20,000 nucleotides of DNA from Neocallimastix lanati (nom. inval.). Its lineage: Eukaryota > Neocallimastigomycota > Neocallimastigomycetes > Neocallimastigales > Neocallimastigaceae. The stretch covers positions 290,001-310,000 of the forward strand of contig JACVTC010000037.1 of assembly GCA_016946835.1 (NCBI GenBank), written 5' to 3'. Position numbers and translations under genes: made by a program. The notes beneath the pieces are model-generated. The model was not told the DNA's origin. It ran no database searches and worked only from the letters and a program-made list of their open reading frames with translations. This document shows positions 1-9,784 of this stretch, in pieces. Numbering within the stretch: position 1 is the first letter of the stretch; each line of letters starts with the position of its first letter.

Positions 1-2956
1 TTTAAATATAATAATAAAATTTAATTAAAAAGTATTAAAATTTTATAAAAGTAAAAAAAAAAAAAATATACTAATTAATTAATTAATAATTAAATTTAAA
101 ATCTTCATATATAAATAAATTTATATTTAAATAAAATTTTTAAATTAAATATTTTTTTATTAATAATTTTTTTTTTTTTTGAATATTTGTATTATATTAA
201 TGAAAGTCAGAATATATAAAGTTTCCTTCATCATAAATAGGAAGAACGAAAGTTAATAATTTATTTTTATTCATCATTTCAACATTAATATAACAACTAA
301 TACAAAAAAAATTTTTTTTGAATAATTATTTTTATTATTTAATAATAATAATAAAAATATTATTTAAAATTTAAATAATGTATTTTTTTTATTATTATTT
401 AATCTTTTTCTTTAATTCTTTTTATTATTATTATTAATTAATATATATTATTCATTTAATATATATAACTAATAATTCTTTCAAAATCAATTCTTTTCTC
501 TTTTTCCTTTTTTAAAATGTATTTTTAAAAAATTAAAATTTTTGTTCTTTTTTCAATCTTTTATAGTTCAACATAATTATTAGAATATATATGATTGGTG
601 GATTAATTAAAAAAAATTTAAAAAAAAAAAAATAAATAAAATAAAGATTTAGAATTTTAAAAAAAATTGAAAAGAAAGAATAAGAATTATTAATATTATT
701 GTCTTTTGTATATTGTATAATGGTCAATTATGTATGTGTAATAAAATAATCTTATTAAATAAAAAAAAAAAATATTTAATGTTTATTATAAAATAATTAC
801 CTATAAATTAATAATGTCAATAATAATACACAATAATAGACATAAATACCCTTTAATTAACAATTATATCATTAATAATTGACTTTGGTTATTATAAAAA
901 TAATTATAATTAACTTTTATTTTGTTTATTTATTTATTTATTTATTTATTTTTTTTATACGATTTAATCAATGATAAAAGATATTTAATATATATATTTA
1001 TATATATTTTACTATTGTTTTTGTTTTCCCTTTAAAAATTAATTCCATATATATTACATATATGTATATTGATTCACTAAAAAAAAAATCTAATATATGA
1101 ATATATTAACAAAAAATCTTTTTTTTTTTTTTTTTAAAACAAAAGGTTATAATAAAAAAAAAAATAAATAAATAAAATTGATTGATGGAATTTTTTTTTT
1201 TTTTTAAATTTAATTATATTTCTATATATTTTTATATTAATATTTTATGTTTTATATTCACTTTTGATTTTTTTTTTTTTTTTTTTAAATTTTTTTTTGG
1301 TTGGATAATGATATTTCTTTTAATCTTAATAGTTTTTTTTTTTTTTTTTTTTTTTTAATATTATTATTATGTAAATTTTTATTTGTACTTTTTTTTTTAT
1401 ATTCAAATAATAAAATTTTAATAAGTGATTTTTTTTTTTTTAAAATGTAAATATTATTTATCCTTTTAATCTTATTGGTAAATTATTTATATATTAAAAT
1501 TCTTTTTTTATATTTATTAGTTATATTTATTAGTTTTTTATATATATTAGTTTTTTATATTTATTAGTTTTTTATATTTATTAGTTTTTTTTTTTTTTTT
1601 TAAAAAAAATTAATTTATAATAAAATAATTTATAATTTTGTATTTTTATGTAAAAATAATAAAAAGAAAAATTATAAACATTAAAAAAACTAATTTTTTT
1701 TTCATTTCTTAATGAAATATAAAATGATCTATTTAATATAAATATATATATATATATTTTTTTTAAAATTTAAATTTTATATAAATTCTATTAATTCTAT
1801 TTTACTTAATTATAACAAATAAAAAACTATAATAAATAAAATAAAACATATAAATAAATTAATGAAACTATGAAACTATTTATCTTTTAATATTACAAAT
1901 AAATATATATATCTAATTTTTTCATATATTAAAATAATATTATTTTTCATCTCTAAAAAAAAAAAAAAAAAAGATTATATAAAGAAATTTATTATATTGT
2001 TTAAAAAAAATAAATAGATTAAATAAATCTTTAAATAAATTATTTTTAATAAAACTTTTTTTTTTTTTTTTTTTTACTATATAATAAAAATACTATATAG
2101 AATGAATAATAAAAAAGAAATCTTATTTTAATATAAAAAAGTTATATATAAATATATATTTACTTGAATATAATAAATATATAAATAAAAATTATTTTGG
2201 TGAAAGATCTTTTTGCTTTTAGAATTTTTTTCTCTATTTTCATTCTCTTTTTTTTCCTATATTAAATATATAAATAAAGAAAAAGAAATATAAAAATGAA
2301 ATAGTGGAAAAATAATTATAATAATTAAAAATAAAAAAAAAGTTAAGAATAAAATAAAATTTTTTTAATATATTTTTTTCCTTACTTTTTTTTTTTTTTT
2401 TTTTTTATTGTGATTAAATACTTATTTTATTTTTTCCTTTCTAAAAGCATAGAGATGATGATTTCTAGTGTTTTAATTTTTGAAATAAATAAAATGATTT
2501 TATTGTGAATATTTATATAAAAAATTATAACTTTAAAATTTTTTTGAAGAAAGTTGTTTAATTGGTCATTTTTCTTTAAATAATTATGATTTTATTAAAA
2601 GAAAAAAATATGGAAATGTGTTAATTTAAATAATATGTAATATTTATATTATATTGATCAAATTTTTTGTTGAAAAAAAAAAAAATTAAATAAATATAAA
2701 ATTATTTATAATTAACTGTATAATTGATTTTATTTTAATTTTTGTTTTGTTGATTTTTATAATTAAAATTATTTCTATTATATTATTATATCTTTGGTTT
2801 ATTGGAATTTTTTTTTTTTGTAGAATGAATAACTTATAATATATTTTTTATATCATAACATAATAAATATATTATATTAATAAACCATTTTCTTTCTTTA
2901 ATTTTTTTCTTCTTCCTTTGTTATTCTTTATATATATATAAATGTAATTATTTATA
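1..2956. other. AT-rich intergenic spacer, no gene seen
   Basis: This stretch is almost entirely A and T, with many poly(T) and poly(A) runs (for example around 1261-1288 and 1334-1356) and dense stops in all frames. The longest open frames are low-complexity Phe/Ile/Lys/Asn strings. A slightly less AT-rich patch lies near 190-300 and another near 2440-2480, but neither yields a coding frame with convincing splice sites or a known RNA motif. Confidence 0.6.
1511..1591. repeat. 17-bp tandem repeat
   Basis: The core TATTTATTAG recurs at 1524, 1558 and 1575, with a TATATATTAG variant at 1541, so the spacing is exactly 17 bp. A further copy at 1511 is offset by 13 bp. Each core is followed by a TTTTTTA spacer. 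It lies in spacer DNA and is most simply a slippage-type minisatellite. Confidence 0.75.
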
Positions 2957-3024
2957 GACACTGTATATTATTTACTCTTGTATTGAAATTATTATAATTT
3001 CAATACAAGAGTAAATATATAGTC
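2957..3024. repeat. Long perfect palindrome (foldback)
   Basis: The arms 2970-2992 and 2994-3016 are perfect reverse complements of 23 bases around a single central T. One more pair forms at 2969/3017. With small bulges the pairing continues outward to GAC near 2958 and GTC near 3022. The arm contains ACTCTTGTATTG, so it is not a simple A/T run. It could be a miniature foldback element, a transcription-stop hairpin or a recent inverted duplication. No target-site duplication was recognised. Confidence 0.85.
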
Positions 3025-3180
3025 TTATATTATTCTTTTCTTTTCCTTTTTTGTTTTTTTGTTTTCTTTTGTATTTATTGCTTCTTTTTTGTTTTGCTTT
3101 GTTTATTTTGTTTTTGTTTCTTTTATTGCTTTTTTTATTCTGTTTTTGCTGTTTTGTTGTATTGGTTTGTTTTTAATTCC
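3025..3180. other. A-poor T/G/C tract beside the palindrome
   Basis: From about 3025 to 3180 the plus strand is T-rich with scattered G and C and very few A, unlike the A/T mixture around it. The minus strand is therefore A-rich with C and G and stays open in one frame as a Lys/Asn/Gln/Arg-rich string. That composition is too simple to call coding. It begins directly after the palindrome, so the two may have arrived together; this is inference. Confidence 0.4.
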
Positions 3181-3585
3181 ATTTTCTTATTTTCTTTATG
3201 AACATTATTTCTTAAACTTTTTTTTTTTATATCATTAATTAAATAGTTAAATGGTTTGCTAAACATTATTTACTTCCTTTTTTTAAAAATAGATAATTAT
3301 ATATAAATTGAATCCATTTTAAATTAAAAGATAGAACGATTTAACTTTTGTTAAAAAAAAAAATATCTACAAGATAAGAAATAATATTAATAATAATTTT
3401 TACATAAAAATATTGTTATCTTTTTAATATAAATATGAGATAAAAAAAAAAAAAAATAGAAATTATTAAAAAAAAAAAAATTTAAATTAAAAAAAATGAA
3501 AACAAAATTACTTAATAAAAAAAAAAATTGTTTAAAAAAAAAAACATTAATATTCCATTTAATAAAAAAATAAAAATTGAATATG

Positions 3586-3588
<3 letters not shown>

Positions 3589-3616
<28 letters not shown>

Positions 3617-3714
3617 CCTTCAATCTTAGCTTCAATGCAATATATATAAACATTTATATATAAATTAAGTTATATTGTTAATTGTTTCCATTTTTCAATT
3701 ATTCTTATTTTTCT

Positions 3715-3750
<36 letters not shown>

Positions 3751-3753
3751 AAT
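3589..3753 (-). other. 3' flank of the Nrd1-like gene
   Basis: Downstream of the minus-strand stop codon there are two long runs, T on the plus strand and so A in the transcript, near 3589-3616 and 3720-3744. They bracket about 100 bp of more mixed sequence. Inside it, 3641-3650 and 3653-3662 form a 10-bp inverted repeat with a two-base spacer. The region probably holds the 3' untranslated part and cleavage signals, but no specific polyadenylation site can be fixed because A/T words occur everywhere. Confidence 0.45.
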
Positions 3754-5484
3754 TTAAGCTTGTTGAATAACATTCTTATAAGAAGCTTCTTCATTTTCAT
3801 TACCAACTGGTTTTGGAGAATTTAAACCACCATTATTATTATTAGAATTAGACATCTTATAATTATTGTAATGATCATGATTACGTTCATGTACTGGATT
3901 ACCACAACGATCTTTGCCATAACTAATTTTTTGGTTTTGATATTCTTGTCTATTTTTTATATTTTCAACAGCTTTAACAGCAGCCTTGATACTAGTGAAA
4001 TTAACGAAACCATATCTTTTTTCTGGAATTAAATTAATTAATTCAATATCACCAAATTCAGAAAAATCTTTTCTTAATTTTTCTTCAGTGGTACCTTCTT
4101 CTAATTGACCAATGTAAACATTACGAGTAGCACCATTTTGAATGGCAGTTGAAAGATGTTGAGAAAGAGTTGGGTGCTTACCCCAACCAACTTTAGTAAT
4201 TCTCTTACCTTTAATTATAATACCTTCACAAGAAACCTTATTATAGAAACTAGTAGCAGTATTTGGATCAACAAAAGTAACAAATGCACAATTACCTTCA
4301 GATTTATATTTAATTTCTTGTAAAATACCACCACGAATAACATCACAAATATCCTTAATGGTAATATCTGGACCGAAACCGCCTAAATAAACAGTACGAT
4401 TAAAAGTAGGATTACTATTAAGAATAACCGTTGGGAAGGAATTTGAATAAAGGTTTGGATAATTAGTGGCAGTTGAAGAAGTAAGTTGGAGTAAATTTGG
4501 ATAAGAATTATTACCATATTGGGAGTAAGGAAGACCATTATTATTACCAAAAAGAAGTGCATTGCTATTAGAATTAGTCTTTAACTTAACCGGGAGAGCA
4601 CAACGATCATTACCATAGTTGATACGATGGTCAATCCAACGCTTTTCATTTTGGAAAGTTTGAATAGCCTTCAAAGCAGCAGCAATACTTGTCATATGGA
4701 CAAAGGCAATACGCTTTTCTGGAAGAACTTTGATGACATCAATTGGACCAAATTGAGAAAATTCTTTTTCAAGATAGGACTCAGTAATAGTTTCATCCAA
4801 ATTACCAATGAAAATATTTCTAGAAGCATTATTTTGAACTGCTAAAAGAATATTTGGAGAAATTTGAACAGGTTTACCCCAACCAATCTTTGCATCTTGA
4901 TTATGGATAGTAATACGTCTTAGAGTAGCACTTTGATAAAAGGCTACAGCAGAGCTTGCTTCCACAAAAGTTACAAAAGCATAATTTTTGTCATCAAAGA
5001 TTTTAACATTATCAAGTTTTCCACCACGGACATGATTTAATAATTCTTCATAAGTAGTACCGGTTGGTAAATTACCAATATAAACAGTACGAAGTAAAGG
5101 ATTAATCATCATTTGTGGTTGAGAATTTGGTGAACTAGCAGTTTGAGAATTATATAATTGAGCTGGTGAGGTTGGAAATTGTGTTGTTTGTGGGGATGTT
5201 GGAGCATAAGAAATTGGGCTAGCTGAAGTAGTTGCATGAGGTGGATAAGGTGAGTATTGACTATATTGAGTATTATTGCCTTGAAATTGGCCCATAGTTA
5301 AATTTGGAACTGCCATATTATATTTTGGTGTAGCAGATGATGGGGAATATGGTGCTGCTTCAGCATTATATTGATTTGGTCCCATTTGTTGTTGTACTAA
5401 AGGTTGAGTAGCAATACCAACATTATACTGAGTATAATAGTCAGGTATCACAATACTGTTTGGACTTTGTGGATTGTAGTTCAT
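3754..5484 (-). CDS. nrd1: Four-RRM RNA-binding protein, Nrd1/Msa family
   Basis: This is an uninterrupted frame of 576 codons. Residues 1-130 are Gln/Ser/Pro/Tyr/Asn-rich and disordered, with at least seven Ser-Pro or Thr-Pro sites. Four RRMs follow: RRM1 about 132-204 (RNP2 VYIGNL, RNP1 NYAFVTFV), RRM2 about 223-292 (IFIGNL, RIAFVHMT), RRM3 about 363-435 (VYLGGF, NCAFVTFV) and RRM4 about 454-525 (VYIGQL, RYGFVNFT). RRM1-2 and RRM3-4 look like two copies of one module: each has a GWGK linker, an A(V/I)QN.A(S/T)RN segment and a closing YG(N/K)DRC motif. That architecture is typical of fungal Nrd1/Msa proteins. In fission yeast, Nrd1 binds mRNAs, restrains sexual differentiation and is phosphorylated by a MAP kinase; the Ser/Thr-Pro sites here would fit that, by inference. 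The protein likely acts in cytoplasmic mRNA control. The ATG at 5484 is the first in this exon, but the true start may lie in an upstream exon at 5762-5783. Confidence 0.92.
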   Translation of the reverse strand: MNYNPQSPNSIVIPDYYTQYNVGIATQPLVQQQMGPNQYNAEAAPYSPSSATPKYNMAVPNLTMGQFQGNNTQYSQYSPYPPHATTSASPISYAPTSPQTTQFPTSPAQLYNSQTASSPNSQPQMMINPLLRTVYIGNLPTGTTYEELLNHVRGGKLDNVKIFDDKNYAFVTFVEASSAVAFYQSATLRRITIHNQDAKIGWGKPVQISPNILLAVQNNASRNIFIGNLDETITESYLEKEFSQFGPIDVIKVLPEKRIAFVHMTSIAAALKAIQTFQNEKRWIDHRINYGNDRCALPVKLKTNSNSNALLFGNNNGLPYSQYGNNSYPNLLQLTSSTATNYPNLYSNSFPTVILNSNPTFNRTVYLGGFGPDITIKDICDVIRGGILQEIKYKSEGNCAFVTFVDPNTATSFYNKVSCEGIIIKGKRITKVGWGKHPTLSQHLSTAIQNGATRNVYIGQLEEGTTEEKLRKDFSEFGDIELINLIPEKRYGFVNFTSIKAAVKAVENIKNRQEYQNQKISYGKDRCGNPVHERNHDHYNNYKMSNSNNNNGGLNSPKPVGNENEEASYKNVIQQA

Positions 5485-5501
5485 TGAATTATTTTGAACT
5501 G

Positions 5502-5761
5502 CTATTTTTCAAAATATAATATTATATAATATTATTTATTTAACAAATTAATTATTATATTCATTATATTTTAAATATTAATTTTATATTTAATGGAAAA
5601 AGATAACAACAACAGAAAAAAGTATTTAATAATAAAAAAACAAAAGAAAATAAAAGAATATTGATTTTCAGTTTAAAAAAAAATATATATATATATATAA
5701 ATATATATATTTTGTATTTAACAAAAAGAACTTTCAAATTATATGTTGATTAATAATATAC
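5502..5761 (-). other. Proposed first intron of the Nrd1-like gene
   Basis: On the minus strand a GTATAT donor starts at 5761 and an AAATAG acceptor ends at 5502, giving a 260-bp AT-rich intron. The same GTATAT donor is used in ERG8 and the TAPT1 gene here. Three bases further in there is a second AG, so the acceptor is a tandem AGCAG; both choices keep the frame and differ by one codon. Support is by frame and signals only. Confidence 0.5.
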
Positions 5762-5783
5762 CTTGAGTTATAATGGCAGGCAT
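5762..5783 (-). CDS. nrd1: Proposed 22-bp first coding exon of the Nrd1-like gene
   Basis: The minus strand carries ATG at 5783 followed by seven codons and one base, reading MPAIITQ, ending at a CAAG|GTATAT donor. Spliced to 5501 it reads on as AVQNNS and then the Met coded at 5484-5482, without a stop and in frame, for a 589-residue protein. The patch is visibly less AT-rich than its surroundings, as exons in this window are. Alternatively, these bases are 5' untranslated sequence and translation starts at 5484. Confidence 0.5.
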
Positions 5784-6805
5784 TATTAAATTTTCTTGAA
5801 TTATATATAAAAAATATTGATTTTAATTGTTTTTTCAAATTAAAAAAAAAAAAAATAATTAGTATACATATACAAAAATTAAACATTTAAATAATATTCA
5901 CATCTTTATTTTTTTAATATTCAGTTTATTACTATTCATAAAATAAAAATAAAATATAAGATATTTTGAATAACAATCATTTGAATAACTTACTCCAAAA
6001 TTAAATTATCAAAAAAAATTAAATTATAAAAAATATTCTTATATATTTATGAAGAAAAAATTTTCTTAATAAATAAAAATTATTATTTTCTTAATAAAGA
6101 AAAATATAATTTTCTTATTTTCTTTTTTAAGAATGAAATTACTTTTATTTTAAATATAAACAAGACTTTTATTAAATGCTTGTTTATAAATATTTTTAAT
6201 ATTTAATTTTTATAAAATTATTTTTATATTATTTTATTTTATTTATTTTTATTATTGGTTTTTAATTTTATCTTCCGTTTTTTATTAAATTACTTTTGTT
6301 AATAGTTTTATTTTTCAAACTACTATCACAGAAGTTTTCTTATTTTTTCTTATTTCTTAAGTTTTTTATAATATTTTTACTTTTTTTTATCTCTTATATA
6401 TTTTTAAAGGTTTATTAAATATTAATCTTTTTTTTATTTCTAAATGACAAATTCGTTTTAAATGTAAATTAAATAATATCTATTAATACTGGATTAATTG
6501 AACATCTAAATATACTTTAAAAACTATTAATGGGTTTAGAATAAATAAAATTATTTTATTTTAATCAAAAATTTTAGTTTTCTTTTCAATTGAACTCTAT
6601 TTATTTAAATAAATAAAAAAAAGAATCCTTTAATAAAAAAATATTTTGAAAAAGCAATAAATAACTACTGAAAAAAAAATTTTTTTTCTTCTTTTATTTT
6701 AATTTTTATTTCATTAAAGAAACAACAATTTAAATTTAATTTTCCAATATTTCAATAATAAATTTGACGAATAGTTCTCCTCAATATTAAAATTTTATTT
6801 ACTTT

Positions 6806-6840
<35 letters not shown>

Positions 6841-7030
6841 AAAATTAAATATTTAATATATGCATTTAATTAAAACTATTTATTTATTTAATATTTATGT
6901 ATTTACTTATTATTCATAATATTTTATTAATTTAAATAATATTGTCCATTTAATTCTATTTTTTTTTTTAAAATTGCTGATTAATAGTGATAAAAAATAT
7001 TATATTAACAATATAGTAGTAATATACATC
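5784..7030. other. AT-rich spacer with one hairpin
   Basis: This is the upstream flank of the Nrd1-like gene and likely holds its promoter, but no element stands out from the AT background. A 10-bp perfect inverted repeat lies at 6155-6164 and 6179-6188 (TATAAACAAG and its complement, 14-base loop). A long poly(A) run lies near 6811-6838. No coding frame was found. Confidence 0.5.
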
Positions 7031-7143
7031 TAATATACTCATATTGTAATTGCATTATATGTAACTCTTTCCTTTTGTTTCTGTCCTACCTTGGATAGAA
7101 TTCATTCTGATATATATTGCAATGCATTGTTGAGAGTATATTA
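7031..7143. mobile_element. Possible MITE-like foldback element
   Basis: The first ten bases, TAATATACTC, are perfectly inverted at 7134-7143. Pairing continues imperfectly inward for roughly another 20 bases on each side. The 113-bp unit has a less AT-rich centre around 7070-7110. This layout suits a miniature inverted-repeat element. No flanking target-site duplication is visible, which weakens the call. A structured RNA gene is an alternative. A minus-strand mini-frame from ATG at 7127 that ends near a GGTAGGA donor-like site is a third option. Confidence 0.35.
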
Positions 7144-7256
7144 AGTATTCACAAATGTAACATATTAAAATATATTATTAATATATATCGTATTTATATC
7201 ATAATACATCATTTAATCAAAAAAAAAAATTTTTTTAAATTTTTTTGACTCGATTT

Positions 7257-7452
7257 AATTAAATAAATTAAAATAAATTAAAATAAATTAAAATAAATAA
7301 ATAAATAAATAAATAATAAATAAATAAATAATAAATAATAAATAATAAATAATAAATAATAAATAATAAATAATAAATAATAAATAATAAATAATAAATA
7401 ATAAATAATAAATAATAAATAATAAATAATAAATAATAAATAATAAATAATA

Positions 7453-7485
<33 letters not shown>

Positions 7486-7651
7486 TAATAATTAATAAAT
7501 AATAAATAATAGATAATAAATAATAAATAATAGATAATAAATAATAAATAATAAATAATAAATAATAGATAATAAATAATAAATAATAGATAATAAATAA
7601 TAAATAATAAATAAATAATAAATAAATAATAAATAAATAAATAAATAAATA
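7257..7651. repeat. AT heptamer array, AATAAAT orientation
   Basis: The block opens with a 10-bp unit (ATAAATTAAA) repeated about three times, then AATA repeats. The main part is a long run with a 7-bp period (AATAAAT), interrupted by an AAT run near 7455-7485 and by variant units containing TAGATAAT from about 7510 on. It closes with AATA repeats. There is no coding capacity. The same heptamer occurs in reverse orientation at 9785-10813. Confidence 0.9.
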
Positions 7652-8688
7652 AAGTTAACTAATAATTTATTTTTTTCCTCATAATTAATAGATTTATAAA
7701 ATTATGTTATTAAAGAAGAAATAACTTTTTTGATTCATCATTAATAGAATAAAGTTCTTAACTCTTATTTTTTATAAAAAAAAATCATATTATAATGATT
7801 TATTTCTAAACATTCCTTTATTTAATATAAAATTAGTATAGAGTTGTTTTTATTTATCATTAAGTCTATTTTACAAAATTTATATTATATAATATTTATA
7901 TTTAATATCTATATTATTAAATTTAGCTATTTAATGTTTTAAAATTCCCTTTTAAAAATTTTATATTATTTAATTAAAGATTATTTAGTATGTAGTATTC
8001 ATTCGTTTATTTATTCATTTATTCAAATATTTATTCAAATATTTGTTTAAATATTTATATTCATATTTATAAATATTTTTATTTAATAATTTTTTATTTA
8101 AAGCTGTTTTCAATTTTTTTTTTTTTTTTTAATTTTTATTACTAAATATTTATTAATTATGTGATATTCACTTTTTATATGAAAGGTAGGTTTAGTGTCC
8201 TTCAAAATTTTTATTATAATTTCAGTTTCAATATATATTTTTTTCTTTTTTGAAATTGTATTTTGAAATTTTTTTTTTTTTTAATTTATAATTTGATTTC
8301 CATTTTCCTTTTCCAAGTAAATAAACTTTATTAATTAATAAAATTATAATAAAATTAAATCTTAAATTTATACATAAAAAAAAGATTATTAATTAAACTT
8401 TAAAAAAATATATATGTAAACATATAGTATATAATTATATTATATATAACTATATTATATATTAATATAATGTATGTAAATATATTTAATTTATAAGGTT
8501 TTAATATTATTCTATTAAATGCTATCATAAAACAAAAAATGTATATACATATATACATATATATTTATACATATTATTAAATACAATACCAATTAGTTGT
8601 ATGTACATTTATTTGATTTTGTACATAAACAATATATATGAAACATTTTTTGTTGTAAAAAAGATGTATTTAGGTTTAATGTATTTAG
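7652..8688. other. AT-rich spacer between repeat array and orphan exon
   Basis: No recognisable gene is present. A donor-like site (AAAG|GTAGG) near 8181-8188 with a weak acceptor-like TTTCAG near 8220 is the only hint of splicing. The sequence between 8400 and 8600 is rich in TATA/TATG steps and holds several short inverted A/T repeats. Confidence 0.4.
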
Positions 8689-8890
8689 AATTATATTATT
8701 ATACCCTCGAAAAGTTATGTTCAATTTCTATCTACTATCTACTTTCATTGCTAAGAGAAATGCACCATATGTTCCAGTTAGACAAAACCTTTCTAACAAA
8801 AGAAATGAAGCACAACAACAAAAAAATGTTCCAAAACAACAATATCATTACATAAATTTGTTATTAAATAAAAAAATAAATTATAATTAA
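8689..8890 (+). CDS. Orphan exon-like coding segment, unknown product
   Basis: From a TATTTAG acceptor-like site at 8688, one frame stays open to TAA at 8888-8890, with an internal ATG at 8717. The clearest part, about 8747-8854, reads AKRNAPYVPVRQNLSNKRN and continues EAQQQKNVPKQQYHY. Its codons (GCT, CCA, GTT, AGA, CAA, GAA) match those of the real genes here, and the patch is less AT-rich than its flanks. No domain was recognised. It could be the last exon of a gene whose upstream exons I could not find, a small protein starting at 8717 with a hydrophobic N-terminus, or a relic. Another frame is also open here but has poorer codon use. Confidence 0.3.
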
Positions 8891-9784
8891 TAAATAAATA
8901 ATAATAAATAAATAATAAATAATAAATAATTAAATAATAAATAAAAAATAAAAAATAATAAATAGAATTTAATATATAAAAACTATAATTTTATTTATTT
9001 GATTATTGATTTATCCATTTATTTATAGCATTTCATTTTAATAGTCATTACCAATATTTCAATTATATATATTTTTTTAACAAATTAACTATTAATTTCT
9101 GTATTTTCAGATATTTATCTTTACCAATTTATCGTATGTTAAATATTATAATTTGATTAAAAAATTTTAGAATTATAAATATCATTACTTAAAAAAAATG
9201 AATAGATAGAATAATTATATTTAATAAAAATTTTGATGAAATGCAAGATTATATGTATTAATTAATTAATTATTTTATTTTATATATTTATTAATATATT
9301 TTAAATTTTATAAGACGAACAGAAATATAAAGCAATTACATTATTCTATTAAGATAGAAAATTTTTTAATTTAATAGTACCCTTTAATATAATATAATAG
9401 CAAATCTCAAAGGGATAAAATTTGACACTTTTTACTATTATAACTTTCATTTAACCATCTGTAATCCTTTTAATTGACTTAATAAAAATAATAATCCTTT
9501 AAGTATTATTAATTATCATTGATAATATTAAATATTTTCTTATTATTATTGTTCACTATTATTATTCTAATTGTTTGTTTTTAATATATCTATAAAAGAA
9601 AAAAAAAAAAAAAAAAAAAAGACTACTAATTAATTAAAGTTGATTGTTCCCTTTTCTAAATAAAGAAAATTTTTATAATTAAAATCATAATAAATATATT
9701 AATTTATACTATATCGTAGAATTATATAATGGACCAAAATTATATAATTTATTTCATTGAAAATTAAATATAATTGTATATTTA
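8891..9784. other. AT-rich spacer, small hairpin only
   Basis: The left end (about 8885-8965) is a short imperfect AATAAAT/AAATAATA repeat. A CCCTTT at 9380-9385 pairs with AAAGGG at 9409-9414 around a 23-base loop. A poly(A) run lies near 9599-9620. No coding frame or RNA gene was recognised. Confidence 0.45.

Noticed and set aside
190-300. Slightly less AT-rich patch containing GAAAGTCAG and GAAGAACGAAAG
   Set aside because: No frame, hairpin or RNA-family motif was found on either strand.
533-727. 64-codon minus-strand frame
   Set aside because: Low-complexity Phe/Ile/Asn string expected by chance in such AT-rich DNA; no domain or splice support.
2440-2480. GATGATGA resembling a box C of a snoRNA
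   Set aside because: No CTGA box D at suitable distance and no terminal stem.
3387-3653. 88-codon minus-strand frame rich in Phe, Lys and Asn
   Set aside because: It is homopolymer-driven sequence with no gene-like codon use and lies in the 3' flank of the Nrd1-like gene.
4627-4845. 72-codon plus-strand frame
   Set aside because: It is the antisense of the RRM2 part of the Nrd1-like coding region.
8601-8855. 84-codon plus-strand frame from ATG 8601
   Set aside because: It overlaps the orphan exon-like patch in another frame; its N-terminal half is TATA-type spacer and its codon use is poorer than in the frame ending at 8890.
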